Origin: Schleiferiaceae bacterium
GTDB taxonomy: Bacteria; Bacteroidota; Bacteroidia; Flavobacteriales; Schleiferiaceae
Assembly (NCBI GenBank): GCA_030831045.1
Contig: JAURMB010000001.1
Location: forward strand, 1-13,689
Direction of reading: 5' to 3'
DNA: 13,689 nucleotides
Position 1 is the first letter of the stretch. Each line of letters starts with the position of its first letter. Both the position numbers and the translations under genes were made by a program. This document shows, piece by piece, positions 1 to 8,570 of this stretch. Under the pieces are notes generated by a model, which searched no databases, had not been told where the DNA came from, and saw only the letters and a program-made list of their open reading frames with translations.

Positions 1-1410
1 ACGCCCGTGGGCATCGACGCGCTGGGATTTGCCCTTCCGCGCTTGGTGCTTCCGATGCAGGTCTTTGCCGAAGGCCGCGGAATGGAATTTGAAAAACTGC
101 GCTTCGGCCTGGGTCTTGAAGCCATGGCAGTGCCCGATGCCGACGAAGACGGTGTGACCCTTGCGGCCCAAGCGGCGTGGAGCATCGTGGAACAGCACGG
201 CGTCGCGCCCCACGAAATTGGGCGCATTTACCTCGGAACCGAGAGTGCCGTCGATGCCGCGAAGCCGTCGGCTACCTACGTGCACGGTCTGCTTGAGGCG
301 CGCTTTGCCGCGGACCACGGTCCGCGCTCGCTCGCACACTGCGACGCCCTCGACATGACGTTTGCCTGCGCCGGAGGGGTGGATGCGCTGCTGAATTCCG
401 CGGACTGGGTGCGTGCCGGCCGGGGCCGCAAGGCGCTCGTGATCGCCGCCGACGTGGCGAAGTACGCTCCGCACAGCCCGGGCGAGTACACGCAAGGGGC
501 GGGAGCCGTGGCCTTGCTCGTGACTGAAGACCCGCGCATCCTCGTGCTCGACGACGCCGTGGGCGTAAGCGTGGAGAGCGCCGCCGACTTTTTTAAGCCC
601 CGCCGCAGCTTTGGCAAGGCTGCGCTCGCCGCAGCCGTGGGCGGAACGGTCGATGCCGCAAGCGATCACCCCTTTTGGGCGACGCCCGACGCGGTCATTG
701 AGCAGTTTTTGGAGTTCCCCGTGTTTGACGGTCCCTACTCGAACGACTGCTACGTCGGTCGGGTGCGCGAGGCCTTGGGCCGCTACGAATCAGAGTCGGG
801 TCTGCGTGCCATGAACGACTGGTTTGGCATGTGCTTTCACCTGCCCTACGCCTTTCAGGGTCGCCGCATGTGGCCCGAAATCGCATTAGATCTTTATGCC
901 GACCAGGGATTGCTCGCCCAAGTAGAAGCCGAGGCGGGCATCACGGAGGCCGAGGCCGGAGGACGCAAGGCCCTCGCCAAAGCGTGGAGCAAGTCCGCCG
1001 CCTATAAGGCCTACGTCGCTGAGAAAATCGGTCCGGGCGAGGCGGCCTCGATGCATGTCGGCAATATGTACACCGCCTCCATTTTTATGGGGCTCGTGAG
1101 CGCCCTCGCGGGCTACGCGGACCGCCGCGACCTCGGGGGCAAGCGCCTCGGGTTTTTGAGCTACGGCTCAGGCTCGAAGTCTAAGGTGTTCAGCGGCGTG
1201 CTGCGGGCCAATTTTGCGGCCCAATTGCGCGGACTCGACCTGGGTGCCGCGATGGCACGTCGCCGAAGCCTGACGTTTGCTGAGTACGAAGCCCTGCACG
1301 CGCGGACCGCAGAGGGCCCCTTGGCGCCGGCCACTCGGGGAGCGGTTCTGGACCGCATTGAAACGGAAGGCAATCTGCTCGGATACCGACGCTACCGCTG
1401 GGTGGGCTGA
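1..1410 (+). CDS. Hydroxymethylglutaryl-CoA synthase, 5' end cut by window edge
   Basis: Condenses acetyl-CoA with acetoacetyl-CoA to HMG-CoA, the committed step toward mevalonate and isoprenoids, in the cytoplasm. Numbering from the in-frame GTG at position 7, the catalytic residues are Glu79 (GTESAVDAAK), nucleophile Cys121 (TFACAGGVDAL) and His278 (CFHLPYAF). GEYTQGAGAVALL, GNMYTASIFMGL and SYGSGSKSKVF are also typical. The segment between DFFKP and PVFDGPYSNDCY is about 35 residues longer than in the staphylococcal enzyme; from memory this is usual for Bacteroidota homologues, as is the RYRWVG ending. Family members start Met-x-x-GIDAL, and the reading frame is open to position 1 (codons for Thr-Pro before the GTG), so the true ATG probably lies just outside the window; a GTG start at 7 is the alternative. 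DUF2480 follows after 18 bp. Family assignment is secure; use in a full mevalonate pathway is inferred. Confidence 0.93.
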   Translation, partial: TPVGIDALGFALPRLVLPMQVFAEGRGMEFEKLRFGLGLEAMAVPDADEDGVTLAAQAAWSIVEQHGVAPHEIGRIYLGTESAVDAAKPSATYVHGLLEARFAADHGPRSLAHCDALDMTFACAGGVDALLNSADWVRAGRGRKALVIAADVAKYAPHSPGEYTQGAGAVALLVTEDPRILVLDDAVGVSVESAADFFKPRRSFGKAALAAAVGGTVDAASDHPFWATPDAVIEQFLEFPVFDGPYSNDCYVGRVREALGRYESESGLRAMNDWFGMCFHLPYAFQGRRMWPEIALDLYADQGLLAQVEAEAGITEAEAGGRKALAKAWSKSAAYKAYVAEKIGPGEAASMHVGNMYTASIFMGLVSALAGYADRRDLGGKRLGFLSYGSGSKSKVFSGVLRANFAAQLRGLDLGAAMARRRSLTFAEYEALHARTAEGPLAPATRGAVLDRIETEGNLLGYRRYRWVG

Positions 1411-1416
1411 GCTGCT

Positions 1417-1424
1417 TAAGTTTG
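1417..1424 (+). promoter_or_regulatory. Bacteroidota -7 element (TAAGTTTG) just before the DUF2480 gene
   Basis: TAAGTTTG matches the TAnnTTTG consensus of the Bacteroidota primary sigma factor at every fixed position. It ends 4 nt before the ATG at 1429. No TTTG -33 element lies 19-20 bp upstream. If used, transcription would start at or next to the start codon, giving a leaderless message. In an 18-bp gap downstream of another gene it could also be chance. Confidence 0.4.
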
Positions 1425-1428
1425 ACCG

Positions 1429-1941
1429 ATGAACGAAGCGCCCATTACGAACCGCGTTGCCCAAAGTGCCTTAGTCACCTTTGACCTCGAGGATTTTTGG
1501 CCCAAAGGCGGCGTACTGCGCCTTGCGCTGTCTGATCTAGCACCGCAGGGGTTGGTCCGCGAGGCGGATGTTCGAGAATACGTACAGAATTTAGAAAAGA
1601 ATACGTACGACGGCAGCGTGGTCTGCCTCGAGGGGGCCGGCGACGTGATTGTTCCGCAGTGGTTGGGCCCTATGCTGGCGAGTGCGTTGGCTTCTCATGC
1701 TGCTTTTGTCGGGTTCGGCGCGCCGAATGAGGTGCTGTCGGCCTACTATGCTCAGGCGCTTGCCGAGGCCGATTGGACTCCGTACCGCGGAGCCAAAGTC
1801 CTTCTCAAGGGCTGCGGAACCCATCCCGTGCCCGATTCCGCCTATGCCGCGGCCGCGCTGCACCTCACCCGCATGGCCGACAAGCTCATGTACGGTGAGG
1901 CCTGCAGCAACGTACCTATCTTTAAAGTTTCTGGTTCCTAG
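1429..1941 (+). CDS. DUF2480 family protein
   Basis: A 170-residue soluble protein of unknown function, recognised by the family pattern: VAQSALVTFDLEDFWP near the N terminus (residues 9-24), a central GDVIVPQWLGPMLASAL, then VLLKGCGTHPVPDSAYAAA and the C-terminal KLMYGEACSNVPIFK. The Cys in KGCG and the Cys in GEACS are retained, but no catalytic role is established. DUF2480 is, as far as I know, largely confined to Bacteroidota. No signal peptide or membrane segment is seen. It lies 18 bp after the HMG-CoA synthase gene and probably shares a transcript with it or uses the TAAGTTTG box at 1417. The last residues (KVSGS) and the stop codon fall in a degenerate 7-nt repeat (1927-1954), so the extreme C terminus looks recently altered. 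Confidence 0.85.
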   Translation: MNEAPITNRVAQSALVTFDLEDFWPKGGVLRLALSDLAPQGLVREADVREYVQNLEKNTYDGSVVCLEGAGDVIVPQWLGPMLASALASHAAFVGFGAPNEVLSAYYAQALAEADWTPYRGAKVLLKGCGTHPVPDSAYAAAALHLTRMADKLMYGEACSNVPIFKVSGS

Positions 1942-1954
1942 TTTCTAGCTACCT
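1927..1954 (+). repeat. Four degenerate 7-nt tandem units (GTTTCTA-like)
   Basis: Successive heptamers read GTTTCTG, GTTCCTA, GTTTCTA and GCTACCT. The first two encode the end of the DUF2480 protein and its stop codon spans units two and three; the rest lies in the intergenic gap. The patch is AT-richer than its neighbours. Four imperfect units is short, so chance is not excluded. Confidence 0.4.
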
Positions 1955-1980
1955 ACGCGACGAAAAATGAACAAGAAACA

Positions 1981-1994
1981 AGTTACGAGTAACT
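1981..1994. repeat. Short perfect inverted repeat AGTTAC-GA-GTAACT
   Basis: A 6-bp perfect inverted repeat with a 2-nt centre lies 8 bp before the DUF3050 start codon. It overlaps a weak -7-like TAACTAAA (1990-1997). It could be a protein-binding site or part of the repeat patch that begins at 1927. The loop is too small for a stable RNA hairpin. No function is shown. Confidence 0.3.
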
Positions 1995-2001
1995 AAAAGA
2001 C

Positions 2002-2793
2002 ATGGAATTTCGAATCCTCTCCCTCAAGCGCCGCATAGAGCCCTTGCGCCAGGCTATTTTGAACCACGAGCTGTACCCGATGATGCAGAGCATGGCCGAG
2101 GTGCGCACCTTTATGGAGCACCACGTTTTTGCGGTGTGGGATTTCATGCGGCTGCTCAAAGCGCTTCAGCGGGAACTTACCTGCGTGGACGAGGCCTGGG
2201 TTCCGACTGAAGACCGCGCGTCGCGCCGCCTCATCAACGAAATTGTGGTGGCAGAGGAGTCCGACGTCGACCTGAACGGCCGCCCGGCGAGCCACTACGA
2301 GCTCTACCTCGACGCCATGCGCCAGGCTGGGGCCGATACCCGCGGAATCGTGCGCTTCGTGAGCAAGCTGCAGTCCGGGTTTAAGGCCAAAGACATGCTG
2401 CGCTTTAACCTCGCCGAGATCGACGAGGCAACCATGGACTTTTTGAAAGCGACCGACCGCATCCTCAAGCGCGGTAAGCTGCACCAGACGGCGGCGGCCT
2501 TCACCTTTGGGCGCGAAGATTTGATTCCCGACATGTTTACGGCACTGATTAAGAAACTCTATGCGGAGCATCCGAGCGAATTGAGCGCCTTTGTGTACTA
2601 CCTCGACCGCCACATTGAACTCGACGGCGACGAACACGGTCCCATGGCGATTCAAATGATGAACAACCTGTGCAAAGAAGACGACGAACTCTGGCTGGAG
2701 GCCGAAGACGCTTGCGTCGAAGCGCTGGAGGCCCGCCTCAAGCTGTGGGACGCTATTGCGGCCAAGGTTCGAGCCGGGGAACTCGTTAGCTGA
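2002..2793 (+). CDS. DUF3050 family protein, probable haem-oxygenase-like fold
   Basis: A 263-residue soluble protein matching DUF3050: IEPLRQAILNHELYP (about 12-26), EVRTFMEHHVFAVWDFM (33-49), INEIVVAEESDVD (78-90), then SHYELYLDAM (97-106). Near the C terminus is His204-xxx-Asp208-xxx-His212. As I recall, DUF3050 belongs to the haem-oxygenase-like superfamily, which includes metal-dependent oxidases. Candidate metal or haem ligands are His40/His41, Glu85/Glu86, His98, His204, Asp208 and His212. Substrate and reaction are unknown. There is no signal peptide. It follows DUF2480 by 60 bp across a repeat-bearing gap and precedes the S46 peptidase gene by 30 bp. The family call is fairly sure; the metal role is inferred. 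Confidence 0.8.
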   Translation: MEFRILSLKRRIEPLRQAILNHELYPMMQSMAEVRTFMEHHVFAVWDFMRLLKALQRELTCVDEAWVPTEDRASRRLINEIVVAEESDVDLNGRPASHYELYLDAMRQAGADTRGIVRFVSKLQSGFKAKDMLRFNLAEIDEATMDFLKATDRILKRGKLHQTAAAFTFGREDLIPDMFTALIKKLYAEHPSELSAFVYYLDRHIELDGDEHGPMAIQMMNNLCKEDDELWLEAEDACVEALEARLKLWDAIAAKVRAGELVS

Positions 2794-2808
2794 TTGGAGG
2801 CTGGGGCG

Positions 2809-2816
2809 TACCTTTA
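2809..2816 (+). promoter_or_regulatory. Near-consensus -7 element (TACCTTTA) before the S46 peptidase gene
   Basis: TACCTTTA matches TAnnTTTG at all fixed positions except the last and ends 7 nt before the ATG at 2824. A weak TTAG lies 19 bp upstream (2786-2789) in place of the usual TTTG. It could give the peptidase gene its own transcript with almost no 5' leader. Confidence 0.4.
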
Positions 2817-2823
2817 ACGCCCT

Positions 2824-4959
2824 ATGAAAAAGCTATTTGCCCTTCTCTTAGCGGTGGCCTTTGCGCTGCCGGCTCAACTTCGCGCTGGCGAAGGAATGTG
2901 GATCCCCTTGCTGGTCCAAAAGTTGAACTACGCCCAGATGAAAAAAGAGGGCCTCAAGCTTTCGGCCAAGGACCTCTACGACATCAACCACGGTTCGCTC
3001 AAGGACGCCATTGTCTCGTTTGGCGGATTTTGCACCGGCGAAATCATTTCGTCGCAAGGCTTGCTGCTGACCAACCACCATTGCGGGTACGACGCGATTC
3101 AAAAGCACTCGACGGTGGAGCACAACTACCTCGAAGACGGGTTTTGGGCAATGGACCGCAGCCAAGAGCTTCCGAATCCGGGGCTTTTTGCCAACTTTTT
3201 GGTGCGGATCGAATACGTAACCGCCGCCGTTAACGGGTCGCTGAACGACCAAATGACCGAGGCGGAACGCGCCAAAGCCATTCAAGCCAAGGGGGCCGAA
3301 TTGGCCAAAGGGGCCACCGCCGGAACGCACTACGAGGCCTCCGTCGAGACGTTTTACCACGGCAACGAGTTCTACCTGTTTGTCTACGAGAAGTTTAACG
3401 ATGTGCGCCTCGTGGGAACTCCGCCCAGCAGTGTGGGCAAATTTGGTGGCGACACCGACAACTGGATGTGGCCGCGCCATACCGGAGACTTTTCGATGTT
3501 CCGCGTCTATGCCGGCAAAGACGGTAAACCCGCCGAGTACAGCGCCGAAAACGTGCCGTTGACCCCCAAGCACCACCTGCCCGTGAGCACCAAGGGCGTA
3601 AAGGACGGAGACTTCACCATGATTTTTGGCTACCCGGGCCGCACCGACCGCTACCTGAGCAGCTGGGGTGTTCAGCAGGCGATCGACCTGTACAACCCGA
3701 CGGTGGTGAAAATCCGCGACCAAAAACTCGCCGTGTTGCGAAAATACATGCAGGCAGATCCCGCACTCAACATTTTGATGGCGTCAAACTACGCGTCGAC
3801 GGCCAACTACTGGAAGTACTACATCGGCCAGACCGAGCAGCTCAAAAACAACAAGGTGTTCGACAAAAAGCGCGACCTCGAGAAGCAGTTTTCGGCGTGG
3901 GTGTCGGCGTCGCCCGAGCGCCAAGCCAAGTACGGCGAGGCCTTGAAGCTGATGGCGGAGTACTACGACGCGACCAACCCCACGGTGAAGAACAACGTGT
4001 TTTTGATGGAGGCCGTGCTGCGCGGACCCTCGTCGGTGCTGTTTGCCTACCGGAACGTTCGCAGCCTGGAGCGCGCCTACAAAGACAAAGCAGGATTTGC
4101 GAAGGCGCGTCCGATGATTGAAGAAATGGCTAAGGAGAACTTTGCCGAGTTCCATGCGGGCGCCGACCGCGACATGATGGTGGCCCTGTGGTCGATGTAC
4201 ATGGCCGACATTCCGACGGCCCAGCAGCCGAAGTTCCTTCAGGCCTTTGGCGGAAGCAAGGCGGCCCTCGAAGCTTGGGCGCAAAATGCCTTGGCTACGT
4301 CACTATTTATGGACGCCAAGCGCTTTGCCGCGTTTTTGGACAACCCCGATTCGGCTACGCTGGCCAACGATCCGTTGACCAAAGTGGCCAACGACTTCCG
4401 CACCACCTACTTCGGCGGTCAAGATGCGTCGCTCGCGGCCAAGAAGTCGAAGGCCTACCGCCTGCTGACGGCCGGAGTTCGCGAAATGGACCCCAACCGC
4501 GTATGGTCGCCCGACGCCAACTCAACGATGCGCATGACCTACGGCCACGTGGGCAGCTACGAGCCCCGCGACGGCGTTAAGTACGACTACGTGACCTACC
4601 TCGACGGCGTCTTGCAGAAAGAAGACCCGAGCAACCCCGAGTTTGTGGTTCCGGCCAAGCTGAAGGAACTGTACAAGGCCAAGGATTTTGGCCCCTACGC
4701 CGACCAAACGGGCCGACTGCCGGTGGGCATTATTTCGGGTAACGACATCACCGGGGGCAACTCCGGGTCGCCGCTGATCAACGCCAAGGGCGAGCTGATC
4801 GGGGTGGCGTTCGACGGCAACTGGGAGGCGATGTCGGGCGATATTTTCTACGAAACCAAGCTGCAGCGCACGATTTCGTGCGACATCCGCTACGTGCTCT
4901 TCATCATCGACAAGTACGCCGGCGCCGGACACTTGGTCAAGGAGATGACGCTGCGCTAG
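2824..4959 (+). CDS. S46 family dipeptidyl-peptidase, DPP7-like, secreted
   Basis: A serine exopeptidase that removes dipeptides from oligopeptide N termini, probably in the periplasm. The 711-residue length is almost that of P. gingivalis DPP7. Residues 1-21 are a Sec signal peptide (MKK, hydrophobic core, cleavage likely at AQLRA|GEG). The chymotrypsin-like triad is His86 (TNHHCGYD), probably Asp222 (WPRHTGDF) and Ser647 (GGNSGSPLIN). The middle of the protein is expected to be the helical cap typical of S46. In S46 enzymes the residue 18 positions after the serine shapes the S1 pocket: Arg in DPP11 (acidic P1), Gly in DPP7 (hydrophobic P1). Here it is Gly665 (AFDGNWEAMSGD), which points to DPP7-type specificity. 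Such enzymes support growth on peptides. The gene follows DUF3050 and ends before a strong terminator. Confidence 0.95.
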   Translation: MKKLFALLLAVAFALPAQLRAGEGMWIPLLVQKLNYAQMKKEGLKLSAKDLYDINHGSLKDAIVSFGGFCTGEIISSQGLLLTNHHCGYDAIQKHSTVEHNYLEDGFWAMDRSQELPNPGLFANFLVRIEYVTAAVNGSLNDQMTEAERAKAIQAKGAELAKGATAGTHYEASVETFYHGNEFYLFVYEKFNDVRLVGTPPSSVGKFGGDTDNWMWPRHTGDFSMFRVYAGKDGKPAEYSAENVPLTPKHHLPVSTKGVKDGDFTMIFGYPGRTDRYLSSWGVQQAIDLYNPTVVKIRDQKLAVLRKYMQADPALNILMASNYASTANYWKYYIGQTEQLKNNKVFDKKRDLEKQFSAWVSASPERQAKYGEALKLMAEYYDATNPTVKNNVFLMEAVLRGPSSVLFAYRNVRSLERAYKDKAGFAKARPMIEEMAKENFAEFHAGADRDMMVALWSMYMADIPTAQQPKFLQAFGGSKAALEAWAQNALATSLFMDAKRFAAFLDNPDSATLANDPLTKVANDFRTTYFGGQDASLAAKKSKAYRLLTAGVREMDPNRVWSPDANSTMRMTYGHVGSYEPRDGVKYDYVTYLDGVLQKEDPSNPEFVVPAKLKELYKAKDFGPYADQTGRLPVGIISGNDITGGNSGSPLINAKGELIGVAFDGNWEAMSGDIFYETKLQRTISCDIRYVLFIIDKYAGAGHLVKEMTLR

Positions 4960-4980
4960 TCGTTGACGAGCTAGAATGCA

Positions 4981-5009
4981 AAAGCCCGCCGGTGACGGCG
5001 GGCTTTTTT
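4981..5009. terminator. Bidirectional intrinsic terminator between S46 peptidase and parB
   Basis: A perfect stem AAAGCCCGCC / GGCGGGCTTT (4981-4990 with 4997-5006), loop GGTGAC, followed by T5004-5009 on the + strand. The other strand has a 4-nt T run (A4980-4983). It sits 21 bp after the peptidase stop and 26 bp beyond the stop of the convergent parB, so it can serve both. Confidence 0.92.
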
Positions 5010-5035
5010 GTTGGGATTCGAGCGCCAGGGGCGTA

Positions 5036-5944
5036 CTAAAACCCTAGGTTTTTTAGCGCTTTTTGCAGCTCTTCTTCGCTTCGAAACGTCAAGGTCACGG
5101 TGCCTGATCCGTTTGCGGTTTTGCGGACTTTAGCCGGCAACCCGAGGATGTTTTTAAAGGCTTGGGCGGTTGCGAGGTCGTTGATGTTTCGACCGCGCAC
5201 CGCCGTGCTGCCCGCGACCGGGGCTTCGGCGCCGGGAATTCCGTCGGGGTTTTGCACCAGGCGCACGGCTTCTTCAAGCTGGCGCACCGACCATTGCTGC
5301 GCGACGCAGTCCATGTACAGCTCGTCTTGCGCGTTGGGGTCGTCGAGGCCGACGAGGGCTTTGGCGTGACCCGCACTGATGGTGCGGTCGCGGAGTCCGG
5401 CCTGAATCAAGGGCGTAAGCTTTAGCAGGCCCACAAAGTTGGCGACGGTTGAGCGCTGCTTGCCTACGCGCTCCGCCACTTGCTGCTGGGTGAGGTTGCA
5501 CTCGTCCATGAGGCGCTGGTACGAAAAAGCAACCTCCATCGGGTCCAAATCGCGGCGCTGAATGTTCTCGACCAGGGCCATTTCAAGCATCTGCTGGTCG
5601 TCAGCGAGGCGGACGTACACCGGCACGCGCTCGAGGCCCGCCAGTTGGGCGGCGCGAAAACGGCGCTCGCCCGAAATGATCTCGAAGCGGTCCGACTCGA
5701 GGCGCCGCACCGTAATGGGCTGAATGATGCCCAGTTGGCGAATGGACTCGGCCAACTCCTGGAGCGGACCCGGCTCGAACTGGGTGCGCGGCTGCCTGGG
5801 GTTGGCTTGGATTTGGCTCAGCGCCACCTCAAAAATGCTCGAGACCACGTCGCGGGCGCCCGGGTCTTGCGCCGAGACGGCGGTGTGGTCGTTAAGGAGC
5901 GCGGAGAGTCCGCGGCCCAAGGCGGGGCGTTTCGGTGTGGCCAT
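5036..5944 (-). CDS. parB: Chromosome partitioning protein ParB
   Basis: A ParB/Spo0J CTP-dependent DNA clamp that loads at parS and acts with ParA and SMC in chromosome segregation. It opens with [12 protein letters not shown]. The CTPase domain carries [19 protein letters not shown] and [14 protein letters not shown]. The helix-turn-helix that reads parS is [22 protein letters not shown]-terminal dimerisation region ends the protein ([12 protein letters not shown] to the end). I chose the ATG at 5944 (302 residues); a TTG two codons upstream (5950) is less likely. The start is preceded at 3 nt by GATATTTG, a 5-of-6 match to the -7 element. Unlike the common arrangement no parA is adjacent: lepA is divergent on one side and the peptidase convergent on the other. 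No consensus parS was found in the window by eye. Confidence 0.95.
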   Translation of the reverse strand: MATPKRPALGRGLSALLNDHTAVSAQDPGARDVVSSIFEVALSQIQANPRQPRTQFEPGPLQELAESIRQLGIIQPITVRRLESDRFEIISGERRFRAAQLAGLERVPVYVRLADDQQMLEMALVENIQRRDLDPMEVAFSYQRLMDECNLTQQQVAERVGKQRSTVANFVGLLKLTPLIQAGLRDRTISAGHAKALVGLDDPNAQDELYMDCVAQQWSVRQLEEAVRLVQNPDGIPGAEAPVAGSTAVRGRNINDLATAQAFKNILGLPAKVRKTANGSGTVTLTFRSEEELQKALKNLGF

Positions 5945-5990
5945 GCGCAAATATCGGAAGTTCCGAAGAACAAGAGGCTACGCCTGAGGT

Positions 5991-5998
5991 TACCTTTG
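5991..5998 (+). promoter_or_regulatory. Consensus -7 element (TACCTTTG) before lepA
   Basis: TACCTTTG fits TAnnTTTG exactly and ends 8 nt before the lepA ATG at 6007, within the 62-bp gap between divergent parB and lepA. No TTTG -33 element is seen 19-20 bp upstream. Transcription would begin within a few bases of the start codon. Confidence 0.5.
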
Positions 5999-6006
5999 CA
6001 GCCTTC

Positions 6007-7803
<1,797 letters not shown>

Positions 7804-7835
7804 TTTGCTAACTTAGGCTACCTAAATCAGTGAAA

Positions 7836-8570
7836 ATGAGTTATTCTGTTCGATTGTTCACCATATTGTGCCTAATCCTTATCGTGGGCACAGCCTGTTC
7901 ATCTGAAGCCGGCGACACCGAAGCCAAAGCGGAGGAGGTTGATTCGCTAGATTTGGCCGAAGAAGAACTTGACGAAGATGAGTTTGATGACGAAGACGAG
8001 TTTGACGATGAGGAGGAGTTCGACGACGACGAAGATCTGGAAGACGAAGAATACGAAGAAGAAGAGCCCGAAGTGGTTCCAGCGCCAGCCAAAGAGGTAA
8101 AGTCCAAATCCGCCCCTAAAAAAGTTGCCACCCGAACTCCTGCGGTGCAAGCCAAGCAAAAAGAGGCTAATCCGCGTTCTGCGACGAAAGCAAGAGGCTC
8201 GAACTTAGGACAACAACTAAAACCGAAGGTCAAATTTCTCGCAGCAAACGGCGGTTGGCTCGTTCAAGATCAGGAGGGTAGTGGTTTTGTGGTTTCGTTT
8301 AAAGACGAAAACGTACATCCGTTGCCGAACAACACCTTAATGGCGGGAGGTATTTCGCACAAAGGAATGTCCGATTGGCGACTTCCCACGTTTGATGAGG
8401 CCACCTACCTGATTGATGCACTTTCACTTGCAGATCTCACTGCAGGACAAAAGGAGTTTTGGACCGCTACACCTAGAAAAAGCGGGGTCTACGCTTTTGG
8501 GTTAGACAAAACGTACCGTCTGGCTACCTCCAAGGACAGCTGCGGTATCCTTTTGATTCGTGCTCTTTGA
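7836..8570 (+). CDS. Putative lipoprotein with acidic repeat and Lcl/DUF1566-like C-terminal domain
   Basis: A 244-residue protein of unknown function. Residues 1-20 are a hydrophobic signal ending VGTA before Cys21, consistent with a lipobox, so it is probably lipid-anchored. Residues 33-79 are extremely acidic, including three tandem six-residue units ([18 protein letters not shown]) from an 18-bp DNA repeat. Residues 80-130 are rich in Lys, Ala and Pro and probably disordered. The C-terminal domain (about 131-244) has [23 protein letters not shown] and an ending GILLIRAL, the pattern of the Lcl/DUF1566 C-terminal domain (cf. DWRLPT, YWSST, VRCVR). Start is ATG 7836; a GTG at 7830 would add Met-Lys. 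Base composition is visibly AT-richer than the flanking genes. Its stop overlaps the next start (TGATG), so the two are probably translationally coupled. Domain assignment is moderate; role unknown. Confidence 0.75.
   Translation: MSYSVRLFTILCLILIVGTACSSEAGDTEAKAEEVDSLDLAEEELDEDEFDDEDEFDDEEEFDDDEDLEDEEYEEEEPEVVPAPAKEVKSKSAPKKVATRTPAVQAKQKEANPRSATKARGSNLGQQLKPKVKFLAANGGWLVQDQEGSGFVVSFKDENVHPLPNNTLMAGGISHKGMSDWRLPTFDEATYLIDALSLADLTAGQKEFWTATPRKSGVYAFGLDKTYRLATSKDSCGILLIRAL
7977..8030 (+). repeat. Three 18-bp tandem repeats encoding DEFDDE-like units
   Basis: Units 7977-7994, 7995-8012 and 8013-8030 share the frame GAx-GAG-TTy-GAy-GAx-GAx and differ mostly at third codon positions. This suggests in-frame duplication followed by synonymous drift under selection for acidity. 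Less regular acidic codons continue to about 8071. Confidence 0.8.

Noticed and set aside
2848..3723. 291-codon open frame on the - strand inside the S46 peptidase gene
   Set aside because: Antisense shadow of a well-conserved gene; Val/His/Gly-rich translation without motifs.
5935..6006. 24-codon upstream extension of lepA from a GTG
   Set aside because: It overlaps the parB start, lacks family similarity, and the ATG at 6007 gives the standard LepA N terminus and length.
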